Origin: an uncultured Pseudomonadota bacterium
Lineage (GTDB): Bacteria; Pseudomonadota; Gammaproteobacteria; Burkholderiales; Thiobacillaceae
Length of the DNA stretch: 9,819 nucleotides
Direction: 5' to 3'
Assembly (NCBI GenBank): GCA_903918705.1
Contig: CAIXFP010000023.1
Location: 1-9,819 of the forward strand
Of the stretch, positions 1-7,365 are shown in pieces (within the stretch, counting starts at the first letter, position 1; every line of letters begins with the position of its first letter). Made by a program: the position numbers and the translations under genes. A model generated the notes under the pieces. It saw only the letters and a list, made by a program, of their open reading frames with translations, did no database searches and was not told the origin of the DNA.

Positions 1-1
1 G

Positions 2-175
2 ACTTGCAGACCACTGCTGTACATCCAGGCTTTCGCCTCGTCGGAAGACGAGGCATGCTGCAGTGCCTTGCTGGCTCACCATGGCTATACGATTCAACAC
101 GTTTTCCGCCTCATGCCTGACTCTGCCATAGCCGCCACCACAGCACATTGTGGCCAGTATCCCTGGTTGCTATAA
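2..175 (+). CDS. C-terminal end of an unidentified protein (5'-truncated)
   Basis: The frame is open from the left edge to a TAA at 173-175, giving 57 residues of a protein whose start lies outside the window. The tail contains the run PLLYIQAF followed by an acidic stretch and then LLAHHGY. A 'P-hydrophobic-E/Q-F ... LL..xGY' pattern resembles the C-terminus of FkbM-type SAM methyltransferases, which would suit the glycan context, but the fragment is too short to assign. It is on the same strand as the genes that follow and is separated from the deacetylase start at 271 by 95 nt. The segment includes a perfect 8-bp inverted repeat at 35-54. The frame could be fortuitous; I consider it moderately likely to be coding. 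Confidence 0.5.
   Translation, partial: TCRPLLYIQAFASSEDEACCSALLAHHGYTIQHVFRLMPDSAIAATTAHCGQYPWLL
35..54. repeat. Perfect 8-bp stem-loop with GGAA tetraloop
   Basis: GCCTCGTC (35-42) and GACGAGGC (47-54) pair perfectly around GGAA, a GNRA-type tetraloop that stabilises RNA hairpins. It falls inside the apparent C-terminal coding fragment. No T-tract follows, so it is not a standard terminator. Confidence 0.5.
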
Positions 176-270
176 ACGCACATGTCCCTCATTTTACGAA
201 CAGGCCTTGCGCTCAGCCTTTGCCTTCCCGGCGGCCAACCCCTGCCCAGCGCGTAACGATCGGAGTTTCC

Positions 271-1197
271 GTGCAAAAACCCACACCGCTCCTAGTTACG
301 ATAGATACCGAGTGCGACAAGTCGCCCACGTGGCGCACGTCTAGTCCGATCTCCTTCCGTGGCGTCACCATCGGCATTCCAATCATCCTGCAGCCGCTGT
401 TCAGGGAATTTGGTGTTCGCCCGACTTATCTGGTCAGCTACGAGGTCATGGAGCGGCCCGAGTGCGTCGACGTTCTGCTGGCGCAGCCCGATGCCGAACT
501 GGGTTCCCACCTGCATGGTGAATACGTGCCACCCGGCGAAATTTCCGGAACCCTCGACGGCACCCTGACCAGCGAGATGCAATGGGAATACGGCTACCCG
601 CTGGAGAAGGCCAAGTTAACCACCCTGACCGATAAATTCGCCCAGGTGTTCGGTCGCAGCCCACGTACTTTCCGGGCAGGTCGCTTCGGCGCCGGGCCTG
701 CCACCGGTCGCTGTCTCATGGAACTAGGGTATGCGATCGACTCCACAGTGACACCCCACTTGAGCTGGGAGTCACGCCTAGGTTACGTCAACCCGGATTT
801 TCGTGACAGCCCGGAACTGCCCTATCGCATCGAGGCCGATGGCAATCTGTTCATGCCGGGCTCGGCACCCCTCCTGGAACTGCCGGTTACCTTGGTGAAG
901 CTGCCCCCGGCATCCGAGCAGCCCGCTTGGTTTCGCCCCTGGATCAGTTCACGCGACACACTGGCTGCCATTGTCGACCACGTGGCCCGGGGTAACCAGG
1001 TCGCCACCATACCGCGCCCACTCGTGATGATGTTCCACAACATGGAAGTTTTCCCGGCGGCGTCGCCCTATCCGCAAACCATCCAGGACGTGGACGCCTA
1101 CGTGGCTGCGCTTCGCCACACCTTCGCCTTGATCCGGGAGTACAGCCTGGTGCCCATGACCATGTCCGAATACTTCGACCAGATGGTCGCCGCATGA
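271..1197 (+). CDS. WalW-like polysaccharide deacetylase family protein (308 aa)
   Basis: Likely a metal-dependent carbohydrate esterase-like (CE4/NodB-fold) enzyme acting on a glycan. Numbering from the GTG at 271: IDTE at residues 11-14 supplies the N-terminal acidic residues; SHLHGEY (H80, H82) matches the H-x-H style metal motif of the WalW-like subfamily rather than the classical H-x3-H; FRAGRFG at 134-140 and GYAIDSTVTP (D157) are the conserved arginine and aspartate motifs; MMFHNME with H256 is the C-terminal histidine motif. The frame is open upstream to an ATG at 148, but GTG 271 is preferred because GGAG at 262-265 sits 5 nt before it, homology-like sequence begins right there, and the upstream 41 codons look like noise and overlap the preceding gene. 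The stop overlaps the next ATG (ATGA at 1194-1197), indicating translational coupling. Exact substrate unknown. Confidence 0.85.
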   Translation: MQKPTPLLVTIDTECDKSPTWRTSSPISFRGVTIGIPIILQPLFREFGVRPTYLVSYEVMERPECVDVLLAQPDAELGSHLHGEYVPPGEISGTLDGTLTSEMQWEYGYPLEKAKLTTLTDKFAQVFGRSPRTFRAGRFGAGPATGRCLMELGYAIDSTVTPHLSWESRLGYVNPDFRDSPELPYRIEADGNLFMPGSAPLLELPVTLVKLPPASEQPAWFRPWISSRDTLAAIVDHVARGNQVATIPRPLVMMFHNMEVFPAASPYPQTIQDVDAYVAALRHTFALIREYSLVPMTMSEYFDQMVAA

Positions 1198-2504
1198 GCA
1201 GAATCGCACTTGTTACCGATGGCCAGGGCTGGATCGTCGACCGCATTTCCCGCATCTACCAGCGCCACATCCCGGGCATGGAGGTGTTCTACCGATCGGC
1301 CATGACGGCGGAGGGGTTGGTCTACCTGTCCAATCACTTCGACCTGATCCACTTCAACAACTTCTTCGTCGACGGGTTGCAACAGTTCTTTTCGGTGTGC
1401 CCTGTGCCAACCGTGGTCTCGGTGCGTTCGTTCCGCTACAACGAGACGATTACACGCCTGACACCGACGCTGTTTCATGTGATCCACCCGGATATGGCAC
1501 CGTGTTTTTCTCCTGCCACGTTCATCCCGGACGGCATCGATCTGGACCAGTTCCAGCCGGCCCGCCGTTTTCGGGTCGGCATGGCCTGCCATCCGACCTA
1601 CTCGGCCTTCAAGGGCCTGGACTTGTTGCGCGAGGCGGCGGCGGGCCTGGACGTGGACGTGGTCCATGCCGCCGACCTGCCGCACGAGCAAATGGCCGAG
1701 TTCTACCGCTCCCTGGATCTCTACGTCTGCGCCTCGGAATCGGAGGGCTTCTCGGCCCCCCTGGCCGAGTGCATGGCCATGAACATCCCGGTCATGTCCA
1801 CACCCACCGGCATCGCTTCCTACCTGCCCGGCCTGCACGTGATAGAGCGTAGCGTGCAGGCGATCCGCGAGGGTCTGTTGGCCCACGTTACCAGGCATCG
1901 GATAGCGGAACTGGCCTGGCCTACCGTCTGCGTGCGTATGGAGAACATGTATCAAGGCCTGATCGCCGACCGTCTGGATAACCGTGTGCGAGCCGCTACA
2001 CAAAAGGCGCCCGCAGCAAGAGGTAGCACGCAACCCTATTCCCTGGTGATCGACCGGCACCAGAACCAGATGAATGACGAAATTTTCGACGCGCTGAAGC
2101 CGATGATCAGTGGTCGCTGGCTGGACGTCGGTTGCAATATCGGCGTGCTGCTGGATGAAGTTCCCAACGGAGTTGGCGTCGACGCCTCGCCACTCATGGT
2201 GGCCGAAGCGGTACGTCGGGGTCGCGACGTGCGGCTGGCCGACGCCTGCCACCTGCCCTTCGAGGACAAGGAATTCGATACTGTGGTGCTTTCCTGCGTC
2301 CTGGAGCAGATCGCTGACTGGCGGGCCGCCCTCGCCGAGGCCAAGCGGGTCGGCCGCCGAGTCATCGGCATCAACCCGATCCCCGGTTCTCCCTGGGGAG
2401 TGATCCAGGGCGCAGTGCAAGCCATCCTGCCGCCAGCGGAAATGTGCGGGGAAATCAGCTATCCGCCGATTCCGGGAAAATACTTATTTGAAATCAAGAA
2501 TTGA
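1194..2504 (+). CDS. Fusion of GT4-like glycosyltransferase and class I SAM methyltransferase (436 aa)
   Basis: One uninterrupted frame carries two enzymes. Residues about 1-265 are a compact GT-B glycosyltransferase: FIPDGIDLDQF near residue 110-120 is the usual interdomain 'PNGVD..F' element, and SESEGFSAPLAECMAM carries the EX7E pair (E184, E192) that contacts the nucleotide-sugar donor in GT4 enzymes. A polar linker about 265-280, rich in A, R and Q, leads to a Rossmann methyltransferase: LDVGCNIG (D311-G317) is SAM motif I, GVGVDAS (D330) the ribose-binding acidic residue, LADACHLPF (D350) the adenine-contact loop, and FDTVVLSCVLEQI motif IV. The N-terminal GT half-domain is short for the family. 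Start is coupled to the deacetylase stop by ATGA; no strong ribosome binding site is visible. It probably adds and methylates a sugar on the same glycan; the chemistry is inferred. Confidence 0.85.
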   Translation: MSRIALVTDGQGWIVDRISRIYQRHIPGMEVFYRSAMTAEGLVYLSNHFDLIHFNNFFVDGLQQFFSVCPVPTVVSVRSFRYNETITRLTPTLFHVIHPDMAPCFSPATFIPDGIDLDQFQPARRFRVGMACHPTYSAFKGLDLLREAAAGLDVDVVHAADLPHEQMAEFYRSLDLYVCASESEGFSAPLAECMAMNIPVMSTPTGIASYLPGLHVIERSVQAIREGLLAHVTRHRIAELAWPTVCVRMENMYQGLIADRLDNRVRAATQKAPAARGSTQPYSLVIDRHQNQMNDEIFDALKPMISGRWLDVGCNIGVLLDEVPNGVGVDASPLMVAEAVRRGRDVRLADACHLPFEDKEFDTVVLSCVLEQIADWRAALAEAKRVGRRVIGINPIPGSPWGVIQGAVQAILPPAEMCGEISYPPIPGKYLFEIKN

Positions 2505-2531
2505 GCGCCGCGGCCGTTATTGCAGCCATAT

Positions 2532-2563
2532 GCCGCCTTTGCGCTGGCACGGCGTAAGGTGGC
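2532..2563. repeat. Imperfect inverted repeat upstream of the radical SAM gene
   Basis: Within the 83-nt gap between two genes, GCCGCCTT (2532-2539) can pair with AAGGTGGC (2556-2563) as an 8-bp stem including one G-U pair, with a 16-nt loop. No T-run follows, so it is not a canonical Rho-independent terminator. It lies about 24 nt before the downstream start and might affect mRNA processing or translation, or be chance in GC-rich DNA. Confidence 0.3.
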
Positions 2564-2587
2564 GAGGCTGATACATCGGAGATGGTC

Positions 2588-4039
2588 ATGGACTTGAATC
2601 AGATGAAGTATGGCGGGCTGTTGCTTCGCATGCAGGCGGCGGACAGCGATGCGGAACGCGTATTGCAAGCGATCAGGGCTGGATCCCTGGATGACGTGGG
2701 CCAGGCTTTGTCGACACTCGAGGGGTTGGGCTCGGCGCGGATGGCATACCTGCGTGGGCTTTCCAGCTTGGCCACCGGCGATATTATGTCCGCGCTGAAC
2801 GGCATGATTACCTATTGCGCAGGCGATCCGCCCGATCCCCAGGCCTTCCACAACCTGGGCCTGGCCCTGGAAGCCGGCTATGACCAAAGCCAAGCGAAAA
2901 ACCTGCTCGACATGGCGTTTACCTGCCACAACGCTGCCTGGAAGAAAGATCCGGCCTGGCCGCTCGCGAACGATGCCCTGCGAGACTTCCACCGCGACCG
3001 CCTCAATGCAACCGATCGGTTACTGAAGAAGATGGCGGAGCAGCCGCGGGTGGTTTTGGAGCCCACCACCTATTGCCACCTGAAATGCCAGGGTTGCACC
3101 CGCACTATCGAAGACACACCGAGCATGCATATGTCCCTGGACGTATTCCGCCGGGTGATTGACCATCTGCCGGCCAGAGTGTCCGATATCGTCATGCACG
3201 GCCTGGGCGAACCCACTCTCAACAAGCAATTGCCAGAAATGATTCGTTATGCCCGTGATAGCGGGAAGACCGATGTCATCAGCTTCTCGACCACTGGCAT
3301 GACCAAGGACTTTTCCGTCTACGAGCGCTGCTTCGACAGCGGCCTGAGCTACCTGCGCATGTCCGTGGATTCCCTGGACCCTGACATCGCCGAGATCTGC
3401 CGCAAAGGCTCCAATGTGGAGCAAATGGAAACCACGATCCGCAAGATGGTGGCGCGTGGGTTGTCATTGGAAATCGTCATGGTGGTGTCCAGCTTTAACC
3501 TGGATGACATGGAGAAGACCTTGGCGCGTCTGGATGAACTCGGCAAATTTAAAGTACGGGGAATGCTCTACCTCGACAAGGGAGTGTCCGCAGGCAACCT
3601 TGATGAAGCAGGTATCCAGCGTGCGAACCAGGTGTTCCAGGATATGAAGGCGAAGGCTCGGCAGATCGACCTTACCTGGCTGAATCATCACTCACCAAGC
3701 ACCTACGAGCTTTGCTCAAGCGTATCCGACATCACCGTAGATGTGGGTGGCTATCTCACTCCCTGTTGCCATGTCTACGATCGATCCATTCACGGTTACC
3801 TTTCCTTGGCCGATCATGATTTCGAAGAAATTCGGGAAAGTGATTACATGAAGAAGTTCGTCGCCCAGTACGTCGATCAGGCGCCAGACTTCTGCGGCGG
3901 TTGCCTCGCAAATTGCCGTTCCACCCAGAGGAATGGCTATCCGGGTCAGCGCAGCTTCAAGGTGCCGGTGTGGTTCAACGCCAGTTCACCAGTGCACTTC
4001 GTTGAAAGACACAATGCCTCCCGCGATGCCACCGACTGA
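2588..4039 (+). CDS. Radical SAM/SPASM protein with N-terminal TPR-like region (483 aa)
   Basis: Predicted cytoplasmic iron-sulfur enzyme that generates a 5'-deoxyadenosyl radical from SAM. Residues about 20-145 are helical, TPR-like (AFHNLGLALEAGYDQSQAKNL is a clear repeat unit). The radical SAM core starts with YCHLKCQGC, the CX3CX2C [4Fe-4S] motif at C163, C167 and C170, followed by MHGLGEP (203-209), equivalent to the SAM-binding GGE motif. The C-terminal third has SPASM-type cysteines for auxiliary clusters: C376, GYLTPCC (G-x4-C, C393/C394), and FCGGCLANC (C436, C439, C443). SPASM enzymes commonly modify peptides or proteins, though some act on sugars. ATG 2588 is preferred over ATG 2582 because GGAG at 2578-2581 lies 6 nt upstream of it. 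Its 3' end overlaps the next gene by 26 nt, so they are likely co-translated. Substrate unknown. Confidence 0.88.
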   Translation: MDLNQMKYGGLLLRMQAADSDAERVLQAIRAGSLDDVGQALSTLEGLGSARMAYLRGLSSLATGDIMSALNGMITYCAGDPPDPQAFHNLGLALEAGYDQSQAKNLLDMAFTCHNAAWKKDPAWPLANDALRDFHRDRLNATDRLLKKMAEQPRVVLEPTTYCHLKCQGCTRTIEDTPSMHMSLDVFRRVIDHLPARVSDIVMHGLGEPTLNKQLPEMIRYARDSGKTDVISFSTTGMTKDFSVYERCFDSGLSYLRMSVDSLDPDIAEICRKGSNVEQMETTIRKMVARGLSLEIVMVVSSFNLDDMEKTLARLDELGKFKVRGMLYLDKGVSAGNLDEAGIQRANQVFQDMKAKARQIDLTWLNHHSPSTYELCSSVSDITVDVGGYLTPCCHVYDRSIHGYLSLADHDFEEIRESDYMKKFVAQYVDQAPDFCGGCLANCRSTQRNGYPGQRSFKVPVWFNASSPVHFVERHNASRDATD

Positions 4040-6383
4040 ATTGTCCGCCCAGGCGGACGATCACGGGAAGCGCCTGCTCGTCGTCTGCAGCCACTACTGG
4101 CCGTCCAGCGGCGGCGTGGAGTCGCGCATGGAGCAATTTACCGTGTCCCTGGTCTCGGCTGGCTACTCGGTGACGGTGCTGACCCATGTGTTTCCGGGGC
4201 GTGATACCGATCTGCGCAAGGGTGTGCGCATCCTTAGCGTCAGCGGTGCTGCCATGGGAGATGCCATACGGCAGACTGTGGCCTCCGGCGAATATGCCGT
4301 CTGTATCCTGGTACAGGATCCGCTCGGTGGGATCATCTGGAGCGTGGAGGGGCTGGCCGTGCCGGCCGGCACGCGTTTGTTTATCCAGCCCATCATCAAC
4401 GAAGATGGCTATGCCCGCTGGCAGGGGCATCCCGAGTTCCCGGCAAGACTGGCCGCGATCCTGAAATCGGCGGCGGTGGCCTTGACCATGACGCGAAGCG
4501 GTCCGGATACCCGTTTCATGGCACGCATGGGCATAGACTCGATTTACCTGCCCAATGCGACCCTACCGGCCGAGCCGGCAGGGGATTTCCGCCTTCGTTA
4601 CGCGATTCCCCGCGAGCGGTTTCTGATCCTGCACGTCGCCAACCTTTACTGGATCAAGAACCACATCGGCCTGATGGATGCGCTTCAGAACATGCCCGAA
4701 ACGTGGCAACTGGTCATGATCGGCCATCCGAGCGGCGAACACGATTGCGCCCAGGTCGTTCGCAACAAACTCGCAACTCGTCCAGATATCCTATACATCC
4801 CTGGTTTGTCCCGGGAGTGGGTCGCCGCCGCGATGCGGGCAGCCGACCTGGTGGTGCTGGCATCCTTGGGCGAAGGTTCGCCCAACACCATATTGGAGGC
4901 CATGTCCCTGGGCAAACCTTGGCTGGCAACACCGGAGTGCGGGGCCGTCCATGACCACATGGGAGGCGTGATTCAGACCTTGGACCGTTTTAGTGCCGTG
5001 ATTGCAACCCTCGCCGCGGATCGTGGGCTGACCTCCGCGCTGGCTGATCTCGGCCAGCGCCACTGGCGGCAGTGTTACTCCTGGCCGGTGGTGATCCAGG
5101 GCTGGATTGACCTGATCGAGAATGGGCACCTGCAACGGCAATTCGTCCCCGATGCATTCCTGAGGGATCAGATGCGCGACATTCGCGAGCGGGCCTTGGC
5201 CCCTGCGAGGCAGGTGCCGACACAGTTCAGCCTCATCGTGTTTGCCCGGCAGGGTGTCGAAGCGCTGGCAAGGAGCCTGGCGAGCATTTCAAATCAGGAT
5301 CAACCTATTGCAGTGTTGGAAGTCATCGTAGTCACTACAACTGGACAACTTGAGGAACAGGCGGTTCGCGAGATGCCGGGCGGGGAGGGCATACACTTCC
5401 TGTCGCTCGGCCCACAGGCTTCTCTGGCTACGTTGCGTAACGCGGCCCTGCGTCTGGCAGGCGGCGAATTCATTACTTTCCTCGATGCGGGCGACGTGTT
5501 CCTGCCACAACATCTGCGCCTGGCTACGGAAGCCCTAGTGCGCTCCGGCGCTGATCTTGCCTGCGTAGCTGCTACTCCTGTTGACGATGCGGTGTCAGAT
5601 CGGGATGCGGTTTTCATCAAGAGGCCCACATCACTCAGTCCCTGGATTTTCAATCGGCAACTTGTAAGTCAGGCCGGCGTGTTCGACCCAGCCATGGACA
5701 GCGATAGTGCATGGGACTGGTTAATCCGTGTAGTGCAACACGCCACGGTGGTCCAGGTTTCTGAACCGAGCCTGCGCCTGGGTGCAAGGCTTTTCGACAA
5801 CCCAGGTTCGGCACCAGAAGGGGAGATCGACGAATTGGCCTCTCGTCAGCGCGTTTACGCAATACATCCAGCGCCGACGTTGGCTATTGCCATGGCGCGG
5901 ATTGCGGACCTTGCGCGTGAATTCGCCCAATGCCAGGACCATGCAAGGGAAGCGACGAGCATTGTCCAGCCCATGCTGGGGGGTGGGCAGGCCATTGGGA
6001 TTCTGGAATTGATCGCAACGGCGGAGAAACTGGTGGCATTACGTGCGTTCGACGCGGTTATCGGCCTGTACCGATCCTGGATCAGGTCTAATGATTCAAC
6101 CTCGCGCTATGCCGCTGCCTATAACCTGGGCATTGCCCTGCAAACGATCGGCCAGAATGCGGAGGCCGCCGCTGAATTTCGCCGCTCTCTGGGATACAAC
6201 CCGGGTTGCGAGCAGGCGCGTTTTGTCCTGGCCATGCAACTGGAAAATGCCGGGTGTTTGGGTGAAGCAATGGCCCATTGGCGCATGCTTGCCGCAAGCG
6301 AAAATCAGGCGCCTGAGAGCAATATGCACATCCATGAACTGGCGCTTCAAAAAACGCAACAGGCTGACGTAGGCTGGACTTAG
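4014..6383 (+). CDS. Three-part glycosyltransferase: GT4 + GT2 + TPR (789 aa)
   Basis: Residues about 18-370 form a GT-B/GT4 glycosyltransferase: LLVVCSHYWPSSGGVESRM (21-39) is the N-terminal glycine-rich loop, HVANLYWIKNH (207-217) opens the donor-binding domain, and LGEGSPNTILEAMSLG holds the EX7E pair (E287, E295). Residues about 402-600 form a GT2/GT-A-like domain: FSLIVFAR start, LATLRNAALRLAGGEFITFLDAGD with D491/D494 in the place of the metal-binding DxD region, and DSAWDWLIRV further on. Residues about 698-765 contain two TPR-type repeats (YNLGIALQTIGQNAEAAAEF and the following unit). No signal peptide or membrane segment is seen, so it is probably cytosolic. The frame stays open back to an ATG at 3933, deep inside the radical SAM gene; ATG 4014 (GAAAG at 4004-4008 upstream) is the better start, with ATG 4026 an alternative. 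It probably adds two sugars successively; acceptor unknown. Confidence 0.85.
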   Translation: MPPAMPPTELSAQADDHGKRLLVVCSHYWPSSGGVESRMEQFTVSLVSAGYSVTVLTHVFPGRDTDLRKGVRILSVSGAAMGDAIRQTVASGEYAVCILVQDPLGGIIWSVEGLAVPAGTRLFIQPIINEDGYARWQGHPEFPARLAAILKSAAVALTMTRSGPDTRFMARMGIDSIYLPNATLPAEPAGDFRLRYAIPRERFLILHVANLYWIKNHIGLMDALQNMPETWQLVMIGHPSGEHDCAQVVRNKLATRPDILYIPGLSREWVAAAMRAADLVVLASLGEGSPNTILEAMSLGKPWLATPECGAVHDHMGGVIQTLDRFSAVIATLAADRGLTSALADLGQRHWRQCYSWPVVIQGWIDLIENGHLQRQFVPDAFLRDQMRDIRERALAPARQVPTQFSLIVFARQGVEALARSLASISNQDQPIAVLEVIVVTTTGQLEEQAVREMPGGEGIHFLSLGPQASLATLRNAALRLAGGEFITFLDAGDVFLPQHLRLATEALVRSGADLACVAATPVDDAVSDRDAVFIKRPTSLSPWIFNRQLVSQAGVFDPAMDSDSAWDWLIRVVQHATVVQVSEPSLRLGARLFDNPGSAPEGEIDELASRQRVYAIHPAPTLAIAMARIADLAREFAQCQDHAREATSIVQPMLGGGQAIGILELIATAEKLVALRAFDAVIGLYRSWIRSNDSTSRYAAAYNLGIALQTIGQNAEAAAEFRRSLGYNPGCEQARFVLAMQLENAGCLGEAMAHWRMLAASENQAPESNMHIHELALQKTQQADVGWT
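4358..4373. repeat. 16-bp perfect palindrome inside the GT4 coding region
   Basis: CGTGCCGGCCGGCACG reads identically on both strands. It lies in codons for a V-P-A-G-T stretch of the GT4 domain. It may simply reflect GC-rich codon choice; no function is visible. Confidence 0.5.
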
Positions 6384-6400
6384 TGGGGTGCGGACTTGGC

Positions 6401-6427
6401 ATGCAGGCCGGAAGTGCTTTCCTGCAT
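6401..6427. repeat. Inverted repeat after the GT4-GT2-TPR gene
   Basis: ATGCAGG (6401-6407) and CCTGCAT (6421-6427) form a perfect 7-bp stem around a 13-nt loop, 17 nt after the TAG at 6381-6383. No T-tract follows, so it is at most a weak or Rho-dependent terminator or an mRNA 3'-end structure. The 131-nt gap here is the largest between the plus-strand glycan genes and could separate two transcripts. Confidence 0.35.
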
Positions 6428-6514
6428 TAAGCTGGGCGCGTTGGCGGCGGTCAGGGCACGCTTTATGTGGGGTGTGTTGTCACGCGGTGGTTGTATTGTT
6501 GCAAGGTTTACAAG

Positions 6515-7249
6515 ATGAATATCTCTGAATTATTGTTGCGGCGGACGGTGCCGGTTGTCATTAATTCGTTCAACCAACATTATTACCTGGAGAACATCGT
6601 CAATCGTTTTCTGGCGGCGGGATTCCTGAATATTGTCATATTCGACAATCGCTCGACCTATCCGCCTTTGTTAGGCTATCTCAACAAGGTCAGGGCGGAT
6701 CCCCGTGTTTTGCCTATATACTACCCGGAGAATCTGGGGCCGCACTATTTCTTCCGTCAGCATGTATACAGGATGCTGGGCGATGTCCCATTTCTTTATA
6801 CCGATCCTGATCTGGATTGGAAATTTCTGGCCGATGACTTTCTCCTCCGACTGTTCGAGTTGAGTCGCAAATACAAAATAGCAAAAGTCGGGGCGGCCCT
6901 GACGCTGCCTACTCCTGAGACAATAAAACCTGAATTGCCAATGCATTATTCTTACGGCAAAGGCTATACGCTTTTGGAATGGGAGGGCCGTTTTTGGGGC
7001 GAAGAAATTGAGCCGGGCGTTTATAAGGCAGATATAGACACTACTCTCCATCTTTTTAATCCTGTCCATGTCTCGAGTGAACAGACGTTCTTTACCGCGT
7101 TGCGTGTTGCTGGGCCCGGTTTCGAGGTCAAGCATCTGCCATGGTTTGGTGATGACCCTTGTCCGGACGACGAGCGTGTTTTTTACAAGGGCCTGGAAAG
7201 GTTTAGTAGTTGGATTAAAAAGAACGAGAGTGGTGCTGAGCTTCCGTGA
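6515..7249 (+). CDS. Small GT2-like glycosyltransferase (244 aa)
   Basis: A GT-A fold sugar transferase by motif. VPVVINSFNQHYYL at the N-terminus and NIVIFDNRSTYPP (39-51) match the GT2 pattern in which the aspartate contacts the nucleotide; PENLGPHYFF (71-80) is the typical mid-domain segment; LYTDPDLDW contains the DxD metal and donor site (D97, D99). HLPWFGDDP and the final Y-x-GLERFSSW segment resemble C-termini of short bacterial glycosyltransferases. ATG 6515 is preferred over an in-frame ATG at 6467 because AAGG (6503-6506) lies 8 nt upstream of it and the GT2 fold starts immediately after; the upstream 16 residues look non-native. Base composition drops in places (23 GC of 60 at 7021-7080), unlike the upstream genes, hinting at a different origin. 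Donor and acceptor unknown. Confidence 0.82.
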   Translation: MNISELLLRRTVPVVINSFNQHYYLENIVNRFLAAGFLNIVIFDNRSTYPPLLGYLNKVRADPRVLPIYYPENLGPHYFFRQHVYRMLGDVPFLYTDPDLDWKFLADDFLLRLFELSRKYKIAKVGAALTLPTPETIKPELPMHYSYGKGYTLLEWEGRFWGEEIEPGVYKADIDTTLHLFNPVHVSSEQTFFTALRVAGPGFEVKHLPWFGDDPCPDDERVFYKGLERFSSWIKKNESGAELP

Positions 7250-7275
7250 AGCCACGCTCCGTTGCACAAGTGCTG

Positions 7276-7287
7276 CGAGATATCTCG
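7276..7287. repeat. 12-bp perfect palindrome in the convergent intergenic gap
   Basis: CGAGATATCTCG lies 27 nt past the GT2 stop, between two converging genes. There is no T-run on either side, so it is not a typical bidirectional terminator. It could be a protein-binding dyad or chance. Confidence 0.35.
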
Positions 7288-7365
7288 GAGACCGGCGAAT
7301 GCATGCCTTCCGTAGCTCTCGACATCCCGCTGCTTACTGTTAATCACGCGGTAGGGAACGCTTAA

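Noticed and set aside
148..270. Upstream in-frame extension of the deacetylase to ATG 148
   Set aside because: It has no good ribosome binding site, overlaps the preceding fragment and lacks family-like sequence; GTG 271 with GGAG upstream is better.
1098..2420. Long 440-codon minus-strand open frame
   Set aside because: It lies antisense to the glycosyltransferase-methyltransferase fusion, whose motifs are clear. The histidine-, valine- and glycine-rich translation has no domain and is a typical GC-rich shadow.
2459..2992. 177-codon minus-strand open frame across the start of the radical SAM gene
   Set aside because: It is antisense to a well-supported gene and shows no recognisable motif.
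3933..4013. N-terminal extension of the GT4-GT2-TPR protein to ATG 3933
   Set aside because: It would overlap the SPASM-coding end of the radical SAM gene by more than 100 nt, and its sequence is unlike a glycosyltransferase N-terminus.
6441..6469. Possible promoter (TTGGCG, 17 nt, TATGTG) before the GT2 gene
   Set aside because: It matches only part of each consensus box and lacks the final T of the -10; too weak to annotate.
6671..7267. 198-codon minus-strand open frame opposite the GT2 gene
   Set aside because: The plus strand has clear GT2 motifs including DxD. The antisense translation has no family features.
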